Below, piece by piece: positions 1-5,493 of a DNA stretch of 5,956 bases. The stretch lies in contig JASHXR010000085.1 in NCBI GenBank assembly GCA_030043435.1, forward strand, positions 1 through 5,956, written 5' to 3'. This DNA comes from Microcaldota archaeon (GTDB lineage Archaea; Micrarchaeota; Micrarchaeia; Micrarchaeales; CABMGC01). A model generated the notes under the pieces. That model saw only the letters and a program-made list of their open reading frames with translations. It was not told where the DNA came from and ran no database searches. Made by a program: the position numbers and the translations under genes. Each line of letters opens with the position of its first letter. Position 1 is the stretch's first letter.

Positions 1-180
1 ACTGGCCTCTACAAGACGCAGACCAGGAGAGAAGCCACCGAGAAGATACTGCTGAGGCCGATGACCGCGGAGAGAGCCCTCGAACTTGTCAGGAAGAGCA
101 GAGGCGTGGACATGAAGACGATCGCAGGGATAGTGTTCTACTCACGGTACCTGCGCCGCAGCCCCCAGCCTGGAGGGTAA
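1..180 (+). CDS. C-terminal fragment of an unrecognised protein
   Basis: The first reading frame is open from the window edge to a TAA at 178-180, giving the last 59 residues of a protein whose start lies outside the window. Codons end mostly in G or C (AAG, GAG, CTC, GTG), as in the clearly real genes here, which supports coding. The tail is basic: arginine and lysine are frequent, including YLRRS close to the end, and a MTAERALEL segment looks helical. I do not recognise the family and give no function. The stop lies 10 bp before the stop of the opposite-strand stomatin gene, so the two genes converge with almost no spacer. Confidence 0.7.
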   Translation, partial: TGLYKTQTRREATEKILLRPMTAERALELVRKSRGVDMKTIAGIVFYSRYLRRSPQPGG

Positions 181-190
181 GGCTGTACCG

Positions 191-1138
191 CTAAACCGGT
201 TTTGGCTGCCTTTTCTTACCTGGCTTTGCTTCTGTAGTGCCTGGCTTATTGGTCACGCGCTGCTTCTGCAGCTCCTTCTGCAGGTCTTGTATGCCCATTA
301 TGCCTATCGGAGTCGGTATGCTGAAGCCCTTGCTGTCTGTGGGTATGAACACCATCAGGTTCTTGCCGTTAAGGCTTATCTCGTACATCATGTTGAGGGC
401 TCTGAGCTGCATCGCATACGGGTCCTTATGGTACTTCTGCGTAGCCTCTATTATTTTATCTGCTGCAAGCGACTCCGATTCCGCAAGTATGACCCTCGCA
501 TCCTTCTCCCTCTCCGACGTGGCCACTCTTGCCATCGCATCCTGAAGGTCCTGCGGTATCTTCACGTCCCTTATCTCCACCTGTATCGCCTTTACCCCCC
601 AGCTCTCCGCGCGCTCTTCGATCAGGTCTTGGATGTCCTTCCCTATCACATCCCTTCCCGCAAGCATGTCTGTGAGGTTCGATTTGCCTATTATGTCCCT
701 TAAGGCTGTCTGCGCTGCCAGCTGCATAGAGTCAAAATACGACTGCACGTTCAGCACCGTCTTTTCGGTATCGACGACCTGCCAGAAGAGTATCGCATCC
801 ACATTCACAGGCACATTGTCCTTTGTAAGGGTCTGTTCTGCACTGAACGTAGTGCTTATGACCCTCAGGTCAAGCACGTACGGAGTCGATTCTATTATAG
901 GCATTATAGTGACGAATCCAGGGCCTATTATCCCCTGGTACCTCCCCAGCCTGAGCACAGGCATGCGGTTCCACTCGCTTATTACCCTTATTGACATCGC
1001 AAGAAGGACAAGGAGACTAAAGAGGAACAAGGCCGCTCCGGCCACTATCCCGTAAAACAGTGTGGCTATGACGCCGAGCAGCACTGCCACGATCACGTCT
1101 ACTATAATCGCGCTTCCCGAACCAGAATATGTTTTCAT
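191..1138 (-). CDS. SPFH/band 7 membrane protein, stomatin (slipin) family
   Basis: This 315-residue protein belongs to the prohibitin/stomatin superfamily, which forms oligomeric scaffolds in the membrane. A long hydrophobic stretch at residues 10-50 can hold one re-entrant or two transmembrane segments. The slipin signature follows at 51-75, with EWNRMPVLRLGRYQGIIGPG. The SPFH domain runs to about 200, with the typical TKDNVPVNVDAILFWQV and VEIRDVKIP blocks. A charged alanine-rich helix (205-235, ATSEREKDARVILAE) corresponds to the stomatin coiled coil. The last 20 residues are a Lys/Pro-rich tail. Archaeal slipins usually pair with an NfeD-type membrane protease; none is adjacent here. The start is the ATG at 1138, supported by a TATA box about 34 bp upstream. 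Family assignment is firm; cellular role is not. Confidence 0.93.
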   Translation of the reverse strand: MKTYSGSGSAIIVDVIVAVLLGVIATLFYGIVAGAALFLFSLLVLLAMSIRVISEWNRMPVLRLGRYQGIIGPGFVTIMPIIESTPYVLDLRVISTTFSAEQTLTKDNVPVNVDAILFWQVVDTEKTVLNVQSYFDSMQLAAQTALRDIIGKSNLTDMLAGRDVIGKDIQDLIEERAESWGVKAIQVEIRDVKIPQDLQDAMARVATSEREKDARVILAESESLAADKIIEATQKYHKDPYAMQLRALNMMYEISLNGKNLMVFIPTDSKGFSIPTPIGIMGIQDLQKELQKQRVTNKPGTTEAKPGKKRQPKPV

Positions 1139-1168
1139 AGACGTCCTGTATATCTTGCGTCAAGAACG

Positions 1169-1176
1169 TATTTATA
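1169..1176 (-). promoter_or_regulatory. TATA box of the stomatin gene
   Basis: The minus strand reads TATAAATA, centred about 34 bp before the stomatin ATG. With the usual archaeal TATA-to-start distance of about 25-27 bp, the transcript would begin some 8 bases before the ATG, so no Shine-Dalgarno site is expected. None is seen. Confidence 0.65.
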
Positions 1177-1234
1177 CCCATGGTCCTCTGGCCGCCCTTC
1201 TCCGGCTACGGATCAATGGCCCTGCGCGAGGAGA

Positions 1235-1307
1235 TGCGAGTGCCGGGATTTGAACCCGGGTTCTTGCCTTGGCAAGGCAAAGTCCTACCAGGCTAGACTA
1301 CACTCGC
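1235..1307 (-). tRNA. tRNA-Gly (anticodon GCC)
   Basis: The minus strand folds into a full 73-nt cloverleaf. The acceptor stem is GCGAGTG/CACTCGC with discriminator A. The D arm is GTCT/GGAC with loop AGCCTGGTA. The anticodon stem TTGCC/GGCAA carries loop TTGCCAA, giving anticodon GCC for Gly codons GGC and GGU. The T arm is CCGGG/CCCGG with loop TTCAAAT. The variable loop is 4 nt. No intron is present, and CCA is not encoded, so it must be added after transcription. Confidence 0.96.
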
Positions 1308-1337
1308 ATATGCAGCAGGAGATATGTGCGCAATAGG

Positions 1338-1345
1338 TATTTAAT
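1338..1345 (-). promoter_or_regulatory. TATA box of tRNA-Gly
   Basis: The minus strand reads ATTAAATA about 34 bp upstream of the mature tRNA 5' end, implying a 5' leader of roughly 8 nt for RNase P to remove. It lies just downstream of the stop of the small membrane protein gene, so the tRNA is probably transcribed independently of it. Confidence 0.55.
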
Positions 1346-1353
1346 CTGTCGGG

Positions 1354-1461
1354 TCAGAAGCCCGCGCCCCTCCGCCTTCTCTGCGCCCTCAGCACGGCTA
1401 ATATGGCCGCTGCTACCACAGCTGCGGCGATCCACATCAAGAGAAGCGAGATGAGTTGCAT
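1354..1461 (-). CDS. 35-residue single-span membrane protein
   Basis: An ATG at 1461 opens a 35-codon frame ending in TGA (1356-1354). The product begins MQLISLLLMW, continues through an uninterrupted hydrophobic helix rich in Ala, Val, Ile and Leu (about residues 3-24), then ends with a strongly basic tail, LRAQRRRRGAGF. Hydrophobic helix followed by Arg cluster follows the positive-inside rule and suggests one membrane span with the N terminus outside. A GATATAAG box sits about 31 bp before the ATG, matching the promoter spacing of other genes in the window, and no gene claims this stretch on the other strand. No homolog is recognised and no function is inferred. The frame is short enough to be chance, but promoter, topology and codon use agree. 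Confidence 0.6.
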   Translation of the reverse strand: MQLISLLLMWIAAAVVAAAILAVLRAQRRRRGAGF

Positions 1462-1488
1462 ATGCACTAAAGCTATCCGCACCCAAGG

Positions 1489-1496
1489 CTTATATC
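1489..1496 (-). promoter_or_regulatory. TATA box of the small membrane protein gene
   Basis: The minus strand reads GATATAAG, centred about 31 bp before the ATG at 1461, predicting a leader of about 5 nt. Together with the plus-strand box at 1564-1571 it forms a divergent promoter region serving the small gene and the HAD phosphatase gene. Confidence 0.55.
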
Positions 1497-1563
1497 CCTG
1501 CATCGCGATGCCACCCTGCGCCTTCCGAGACGACCAGGTTCGCGGCCAGGCCCTTACGCCACA

Positions 1564-1571
1564 TTTAATAA
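1564..1571 (+). promoter_or_regulatory. TATA box of the HAD phosphatase gene
   Basis: TTTAATAA is centred about 26-27 bp before the ATG at 1594. This is the normal archaeal distance from TATA box to transcription start, so the mRNA most likely starts at the ATG itself. It fixes the start codon choice. Confidence 0.7.
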
Positions 1572-1593
1572 ATTCCGATGTGCAATTAGGTGC

Positions 1594-2313
1594 ATGGCAT
1601 CACCATTCAAGGTAGTGGTCTTCGACCTGGACGGCGTCATATTCGAGAAGCCCACCATAAGCTCCAGGGACGACATCGTGGCGTCTAGCTCCTGGGACGC
1701 GGTATTCGACGAGCTCGGCATCTACGACCTGCACGAGCGCCTCCGCGACATCTACGTCAAGAAGGGCTTCAGGTCCTACACCGACTGGAGCGATGCGGCC
1801 CTCTGCGTGCTCAAGGCCCGCGGCCTTGACGCAAAGACTTTCGATACCATCATCAAGTCGAGGGTGCTCATGCCAGGGGTCGCCGAGACGTTCAGCGCCC
1901 TGAGGGCGGCGAGGGTCACCACCGGTACGGTGAGCGGCAGCTTCGGAGCCCTGGCGCAGAGGGTCAAGGACGAGTTCGGCATAAACTACGCTATGGCACA
2001 GTGCGATCTTGAGTTCGGCCAGAACGGGCTGCTGAAGGACTGGAAGGCCTTCGCCACTGACTACAAGGACAAGGTCAAGTTCGTCAAGTACATAGCCCAG
2101 ATCAACAGGGTAAGCATGAAGGAGTGCGCCTACATAGGCGACGACATAAACGACGCGCCTGTCTTCCAGAGGGTGGGCCTTGCCATAGCCTTCAACTGCC
2201 ACAAGCAGAAGGTGCTTGAGAAGGCGCATATAGTGATAAAGGAGAAGAACCTCGCTGCGATACTGCCTCACCTCGGCATCGACGCGCGCACCACAGCCAG
2301 GAAGACATCCTGA
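1594..2313 (+). CDS. HAD-superfamily phosphatase, SerB-like (HAD-IB type)
   Basis: This 239-residue cytosolic protein has all four haloacid dehalogenase motifs. Motif I is VVVFDLDGV (D11 nucleophile, D13 acid/base). Motif II is TVSGS (S114). The motif III lysine is probably K160 in DKVKF. Motif IV is IGDDINDAP (D183, D187; Mg2+ ligands). A helical cap lies between motifs I and II, roughly residues 18-95. The arrangement resembles phosphoserine phosphatase and related small-molecule phosphatases; the substrate cannot be read from sequence, so no gene symbol is given. The spacing of the TATA box to the ATG implies a leaderless transcript. The basic tail (ARTTARKTS) is probably disordered. The gene converges with ribK across 87 bp. 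Confidence 0.9.
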   Translation: MASPFKVVVFDLDGVIFEKPTISSRDDIVASSSWDAVFDELGIYDLHERLRDIYVKKGFRSYTDWSDAALCVLKARGLDAKTFDTIIKSRVLMPGVAETFSALRAARVTTGTVSGSFGALAQRVKDEFGINYAMAQCDLEFGQNGLLKDWKAFATDYKDKVKFVKYIAQINRVSMKECAYIGDDINDAPVFQRVGLAIAFNCHKQKVLEKAHIVIKEKNLAAILPHLGIDARTTARKTS

Positions 2314-2400
2314 CACGCAGAGACACCTGCCGCTTCTGTGCTCTCTGAATCTACCCCGGCTAGGTCTAAGGGTCAGTTAGTCATAGAAGTAAGCGGCTAG

Positions 2401-2811
2401 CTACAGGAAGACGCTGACGCGCACCCTCTCCCCCTCGCTAAGCCCGAGCCGCGTCCAGAGCCTCTCCGAGGATATTATCTCAGCAGTGTCGGTATGCGTC
2501 GTGCGCTCAGGGATCACCAACGCGCACCTCACACCTGAGATCTCCGCCATGTAGCATCTGACCCCGCCGAACGTTGCGCTGCCCTTCCTGAATCCCCTGA
2601 CCGCGATGCCTCCTGCTGACTTTATCCTAAGCAGCCTGGTCAGATTCACGCCAGAGAGCTTCACGTTGAGCGTGCCGAGGTACGGGTCTATGCCGAGTTT
2701 ACTTATGAATTGCGATCTGTATCCGGGAAGGCCGACGAAGTGCGCCCCCTCCCCCTTCCCTCTCACGGCCCTGCCCGATATCATGATAGCGTCTCCGCGC
2801 GACATGCTCAT
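2401..2811 (-). CDS. ribK: CTP-dependent riboflavin kinase
   Basis: The product is the archaeal riboflavin kinase (DUF120 family), which makes FMN from riboflavin using CTP rather than ATP. It is recognised by the nucleotide-binding glycine region GKGEGAHFVGLPGY (residues 18-31), the PYLGTLNVKL block (43-52, usually PYPGTLNV), the FGGVRCYMAEI segment (81-91) and ALVIPERTTHT followed by TAEII (96-113), close to the family's VIPERTHY...IEIIAP pattern. At 136 residues it has the usual length of the stand-alone enzyme, with no N-terminal winged-helix domain. The third residue is also Met (ATG at 2805). A GAGGT Shine-Dalgarno-like site fits that start better (8-nt spacing) than the ATG at 2811 (2 nt). 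No TATA box is evident nearby. No other riboflavin genes adjoin. Confidence 0.94.
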   Translation of the reverse strand: MSMSRGDAIMISGRAVRGKGEGAHFVGLPGYRSQFISKLGIDPYLGTLNVKLSGVNLTRLLRIKSAGGIAVRGFRKGSATFGGVRCYMAEISGVRCALVIPERTTHTDTAEIISSERLWTRLGLSEGERVRVSVFL

Positions 2812-2813
2812 CT

Positions 2814-2818
2814 ACCTC
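2814..2818 (-). promoter_or_regulatory. Shine-Dalgarno-like site deciding the ribK start
   Basis: The minus strand reads GAGGT 2 nt before the ATG at 2811 but 8 nt before the in-frame ATG at 2805. The second spacing is normal, so 2805 is the likelier start. ribK has no TATA box at leaderless distance, unlike most genes here, so it probably has a longer 5' leader. Confidence 0.45.
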
Positions 2819-3000
2819 GTGCGCCTGCACTCACCCCCGCGCGCCACAGCGCAGCCAGTGGCCTAGGCATCTCCAACTCCATACCCGCCGCTGCCGTGTT
2901 AGCCGCTCATACGAACCTAAGCGCCGCGCCGCAGGCTGCCACGACAGACTACTCACTCGTCTTCGCAATCATCTATCCTATGGCTACAATGTGCTACGAA

Positions 3001-3111
3001 TCAGTGAGCCTGCCTTAACTTCTGCGCATAAGCTTCGCTAGCCAATTCCTTAAGGAGCATTTTCCTTTCGGATATTATCCTGTTTACTATCTTTTCTACA
3101 AAGGCTCTCAT
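3001..3111 (-). CDS. 36-residue ORF coupled to the Doc gene by ATGA overlap
   Basis: The start ATG (3111-3109) overlaps the TGA stop of the Doc frame (3110-3108) as ATGA, a classic translational-coupling arrangement. The frame runs 36 codons to a TGA at 3003-3001. The product starts MRAFVEKIVNRIISERK and continues with KELASEAYAQKLRQAH. It is highly charged, basic overall, has no Gly or Pro and should be almost entirely helical. Codon use is AT-leaning (AAA, ATA, AGG), like the Doc gene and unlike the surroundings. It could be a small partner or antitoxin of the toxin, or a leftover C-terminal piece of a longer decayed protein. No family is recognised. Doc antitoxins are usually encoded upstream, so the antitoxin idea is weak. 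Confidence 0.42.
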   Translation of the reverse strand: MRAFVEKIVNRIISERKMLLKELASEAYAQKLRQAH

Positions 3112-3451
3112 TCCATGCACTTACTAAGTATGCCTTCAGCTTCAGGTATATTATACCTGCTGTTTGCAATGCCATAAACTAAATCAAGAGCATCGTCATC
3201 TTTCATGTTAAGTTTCTTTCCAGTCATCTCTAACAAAGTTACTGCGCTTACAAATGCAGTTCTTTTGTTCCCATCAAGAAATACGTGCGAAGTTATCAAA
3301 TCGCACAGTAACATTGCTGCCTTCTTGCCTATTGCAGCGTTTCTGTCTAATTTATGGACTGCAAATTCTAGGTTAGCCTCATTAATAACCGTGCCTTTTC
3401 ACCGACTTTCTTGTTTATCTCTATAATGTCCTCTTTGGTTAGTGATTCCAT
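3108..3451 (-). pseudogene. doc: Frameshifted Doc (death-on-curing) Fic-fold toxin
   Basis: From ATG at 3451 the frame gives MESLTKEDIIEINKKVGEK and then leaves the family sequence at an A4 run (3396-3399). Moving back one base there restores GTVINEANLEFAVHKLDR and continues without a break through the hallmark HVFLDGNKRTAF to the TGA at 3108. The reconstructed protein is 114 residues, slightly under the roughly 125 of phage P1 Doc, with the motif at 56-67 (His56, Phe58, Asp60, Asn62, Lys63, Arg64). Doc proteins have Lys where AMP-transferring Fic enzymes have Gly (GNGR), and phage P1 Doc phosphorylates EF-Tu. Unshifted, the first frame stops after about 27 codons, and the downstream part could only restart at an internal Met (3314), losing the N-terminal helices. 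Decay, sequencing error or -1 frameshifting on A-AAG are all possible. Confidence 0.8.
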
Positions 3452-3470
3452 CAAATCCCAAGTTCTTGCA

Positions 3471-3529
3471 TTAGTCTCGAATCTCGTTATCTACGAGCTT
3501 AACCTCGTCCACAACTTGCGTTTCCTCAT
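3471..3529 (-). other. Short leaderless frame and coding remnants upstream of Doc
   Basis: An ATG at 3529, about 25 bp after a TTATAA box, opens only 12 codons (MRKRKLWTRLSS) before TAG at 3493-3491. That frame is the one that continues, after the stop, as ITRFETNARTWDL directly into the Doc MESL start. A second frame reads ETQVVDEVKLVDNEIRD to a TAA at 3473-3471; it looks protein-like but has no ATG. The stretch is best read as a damaged upstream gene or damaged Doc N terminus, where an antitoxin gene would normally lie. No antitoxin fold can be recognised. Confidence 0.35.
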
Positions 3530-3551
3530 GATATATTTTCGGACAGCTTGC

Positions 3552-3557
3552 TTATAA
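3552..3557 (-). promoter_or_regulatory. TATA box of the Doc island
   Basis: The minus strand reads GTTATAAG, centred about 25 bp before the ATG at 3529. This is the leaderless spacing also seen for the HAD gene, and suggests that the damaged toxin locus still has a usable promoter. Confidence 0.5.
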
Positions 3558-3664
3558 CATTTTTGATGCAAAACAGCCAATAAACCTGAAAACCTGTGCG
3601 GATTTGAATCAGCGTTAATCCAGTCCCTGCCGCAGTAAGCCTTCCTTAATCTACGAGGAGTGAT

Positions 3665-3738
3665 TGCCGCAGGTCGGATTTGAACCAACAATCTTCCCGT
3701 CTTCAGCGGGACGCTCACCCAGATTGAGCTACTGCGGC
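3665..3738 (-). tRNA. tRNA-Phe (anticodon GAA)
   Basis: The minus strand forms a 74-nt cloverleaf. The acceptor is GCCGCAG/CTGCGGC with discriminator A. The D arm is GCTC/GAGC with loop AATCTGGGT. The anticodon stem TCCCG/CGGGA has loop CTGAAGA, giving anticodon GAA for Phe codons UUC and UUU. The variable loop is AGATT. The T arm is GTTGG/CCGAC (one G-T pair) with loop TTCAAAT. There is no intron and no encoded CCA. The AT-rich toxin island begins directly beyond its 3' end. Confidence 0.96.
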
Positions 3739-3762
3739 GCGGTAGGATATGCCACCCCAAGC

Positions 3763-3768
3763 TTATAA
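3763..3768. promoter_or_regulatory. Palindromic TATA box shared by tRNA-Phe and the helicase gene
   Basis: TTATAA reads the same on both strands. Its centre is about 27 bp from the tRNA-Phe 5' end on the minus side, placing the start at or next to the mature end. It is about 34 bp from the helicase ATG at 3800 on the plus side, leaving a leader of about 8 nt. No other candidate box is visible between the two genes. Confidence 0.5.
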
Positions 3769-3799
3769 CCCTTGCGAGGGTATCACTACTGGCGCTTCC

Positions 3800-5359
3800 A
3801 TGACTGTCGACGGCAGATGGTACGGTCTGGGCCGCGTGGCAGAGTTCCTCAACCTCGAGTCGATAGAGTTCAGGGAGTACCAGTTCAACATCATAAGGTC
3901 GGTGCTGGATCGCGGGAACACGCTTGTGGTCCTGCCCACTGGGCTCGGCAAGACCGTGATAGGCGCCGGCATAATCGCACATTCGCTCTCGCACGGAAGG
4001 AAGGCGCTCTTCCTCGCACCGACGAAGCCCCTCGCGGAGCAGCACCTCTCCTCCCTCTCCAGGCTGCTCAACATACCTGCCGAGAAGATGCTCCTGCTCA
4101 CCGGTGCCGTCGGAAAGGGGAAGAGGAAGGATGCAGAAGAGGCCGCGCAGGTCATCGTGGCTACGCCTCAGACCGTGGCGAACGACCTCAAGGCCGGCAA
4201 CATCTCCCTCTCCTCATTCGGCTCCGTGGTATTCGACGAGTGCCACAGGGCGGTTGGTAGATATGCGTATACGTACATCGCGAACGAGTGCGCGGCGCGC
4301 AACATACTCGCCGTAGGGCTAACCGCGTCGCCAGGCGGGAAGAAGGAGCGCATCTCTGCACTTGTGAAGACGCTGGGAATCAGGCAGATAGAGGTGCGCG
4401 TCTCCACAGACCCCGACGTGGCACGCTACGTGATGCCCAAGAACGTGCACATAGTCGAGGTCGAGCTGAGCCCCACGCTCAGGCAGATCGCCTCTGCGCT
4501 GAGGCCCGAGCTGACAGGCTCGCTGGCAGGGCTGCACAAGCTCGGGCTCTTCCGCTCCGCAAGCATCGAGTCCATACCGCGCGGCAGGCTGATAGCGCTG
4601 GGCGACCAGATCTCCAGGCTGCCTACGAACAGCTACAAGTACGCGGCCATGTTCAGCTACACCAAGCTGCTCAACCTCTCCCACGCGTACGACCTGCTCG
4701 TCACTGAGGGCATATACCCGTTCTCCACCTATCTGGAGTCGCTCTACGGGAGGGAGAAGAAGTCCCGCACTCTCGAGTCCCTGCTGAAGAGCCCCGCCGT
4801 AGTCTCGGCAAGGGCAGCTGCGTCGGCAGCGCTCGGAAGGGGCGAGGAGCACCCGAAGGTCCTCTCAGTCATCGAGATACTTGGGAAGAACAAGGGCAGG
4901 AAGACCATCCTCTTCGCGCAGTACCGCTCCACCATAAAGATGCTCTCCGACTATCTGTGCAACAACTCCTTCAAGGCTAAGCCGTTCATAGGGAAGGGGG
5001 AGGGCATAACGCAGGAGCAGCAGAAGGCTACGATAGCGGAGTTCAGGAGCGGCGCATTCGACATCCTCGTGGCGTCATCGATAGGGGAGGAGGGGATGGA
5101 CATACCAGGCGTCGAGATGGTCATCTTCTACGAGCCCATACCGAACGAGATACGCAACATACAGCGGAGGGGAAGGACCGGAAGGCTTGCCGCAGGCGAG
5201 ATATACCTACTGGTCGCAAGGGGCACCAAGGACCAGGTCTACCTCCACATCTCGAGGCAGAGGGAGGCCAAGATGCTCGAGATAACCAGGGCGATAAACA
5301 GGAGCCTCGCGCTGGAACGCCCCGTTGCCAGGGACGGCCAGTCCACCCTTGCCGTGTAG
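3800..5359 (+). CDS. Hef/FANCM-like superfamily 2 DNA helicase, no nuclease domain
   Basis: The 519-residue product carries the ordered SF2 motifs of the archaeal Hef / eukaryotic FANCM-Mph1 group, which remodel stalled forks and branched DNA. The Q-like motif is FREYQFNII (24-32). Walker A is LPTGLGKT (45-52). Motif Ia is APTKPLAEQH. Walker B is VVFDECH, with DECH at 146-149. Motif III is LTASPGG (174-180). Motif IV is TILFAQYRS. Motif V is ASSIGEEGMDIPGV, and motif VI QRRGRTGR (455-462). About 150 residues between TAS and motif IV match the Hef helical insert. The chain ends shortly after the helicase, so the XPF/ERCC4 nuclease of euryarchaeal Hef is absent. An in-frame ATG at 3749 precedes the TATA box and would be untranscribed from it, so I chose 3800. 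Confidence 0.93.
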   Translation: MTVDGRWYGLGRVAEFLNLESIEFREYQFNIIRSVLDRGNTLVVLPTGLGKTVIGAGIIAHSLSHGRKALFLAPTKPLAEQHLSSLSRLLNIPAEKMLLLTGAVGKGKRKDAEEAAQVIVATPQTVANDLKAGNISLSSFGSVVFDECHRAVGRYAYTYIANECAARNILAVGLTASPGGKKERISALVKTLGIRQIEVRVSTDPDVARYVMPKNVHIVEVELSPTLRQIASALRPELTGSLAGLHKLGLFRSASIESIPRGRLIALGDQISRLPTNSYKYAAMFSYTKLLNLSHAYDLLVTEGIYPFSTYLESLYGREKKSRTLESLLKSPAVVSARAAASAALGRGEEHPKVLSVIEILGKNKGRKTILFAQYRSTIKMLSDYLCNNSFKAKPFIGKGEGITQEQQKATIAEFRSGAFDILVASSIGEEGMDIPGVEMVIFYEPIPNEIRNIQRRGRTGRLAAGEIYLLVARGTKDQVYLHISRQREAKMLEITRAINRSLALERPVARDGQSTLAV

Positions 5360-5379
5360 CCCGCACCGCCCTTCCTACC

Positions 5380-5399
5380 TGATAGGTCTTGCCCTATCA
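5380..5399 (+). terminator. Hairpin after the helicase gene
   Basis: TGATAGG and CCTATCA form a perfect 7-bp stem around the loop TCTTGC, starting 20 bp after the helicase stop. It could mark or protect the transcript 3' end. There is no following T-run, which archaeal intrinsic terminators normally need, so the terminator reading is weak and chance is possible. Confidence 0.25.
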
Positions 5400-5455
5400 C
5401 GCTGCGCCCATCCCAGTGCCGCACTGTACGAATATATGCAAAGGCCGCAGCAGCC

Positions 5456-5463
5456 TTTAAATA
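5456..5463 (+). promoter_or_regulatory. TATA box of the DUF929 gene
   Basis: TTTAAATA is centred about 34 bp before the ATG at 5494, predicting a leader of about 8 nt with no Shine-Dalgarno site. The box shows that this gene is transcribed separately from the helicase despite the shared strand. Confidence 0.65.
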
Positions 5464-5493
5464 GGCTGTGTGGCATATCCATACGGTATCCTT

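Larger units (their letters stand above)
2941..3664. other. AT-richer island with a decayed toxin locus next to tRNA-Phe
   Basis: Base composition drops visibly in this stretch: codons such as AAA, TTA, GAA and ATA predominate, whereas flanking genes use AAG, CTC and GAG. All recognisable coding content is on the minus strand: the frameshifted Doc gene, the small ORF overlapping its end, and fragments behind a TATA box. The island abuts the 3' end of tRNA-Phe, a common integration position. No integrase, transposase or long flanking repeat is visible, so a mobile origin is inferred from composition and position only. Both edges are approximate. Confidence 0.45.

Noticed and set aside
193..202. 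AAACCGGTTT palindrome at the convergent gene ends
   Set aside because: It is a 10-bp palindrome inside the last codons of the stomatin gene, with no loop or T-run, so it is not a credible terminator.
1600..2316. Long minus-strand open frame (238 codons) opposite the HAD phosphatase gene
   Set aside because: It mirrors the HAD gene almost exactly, has no recognisable domain or promoter, and open antisense frames are expected in GC-rich coding DNA.
2808..2882. 24-codon minus-strand ORF (MELEMPRPLAALW...) whose TGA overlaps the first ribK ATG
   Set aside because: The overlap could mean coupling, but there is no promoter at suitable distance, no family resemblance, and the composition looks like GC-rich spacer. 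Worth only a conservation check.
2710..3018. Plus-strand frame of 102 codons across the ribK start and the upstream spacer
   Set aside because: Its first third is antisense to ribK; the rest has no promoter, no recognisable domain and no sensible codon bias.
3749..3799. In-frame N-terminal extension of the helicase from the ATG at 3749
   Set aside because: It contains the TATA box itself and adds 17 residues without resemblance to Hef N termini.
3491..4045. Minus-strand open frame of 184 codons running from within the helicase gene across tRNA-Phe into the Doc upstream region
   Set aside because: It passes through a tRNA and antisense to helicase motifs, with no domain; only its last 12 codons coincide with the leaderless ATG discussed for the Doc island.
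5186..5196. TTGCCGCAGGC inside the helicase gene as a further copy of the tRNA-Phe terminal repeat
   Set aside because: It lies inside conserved coding sequence and shows instead that this short string arises by chance in this GC-rich genome.
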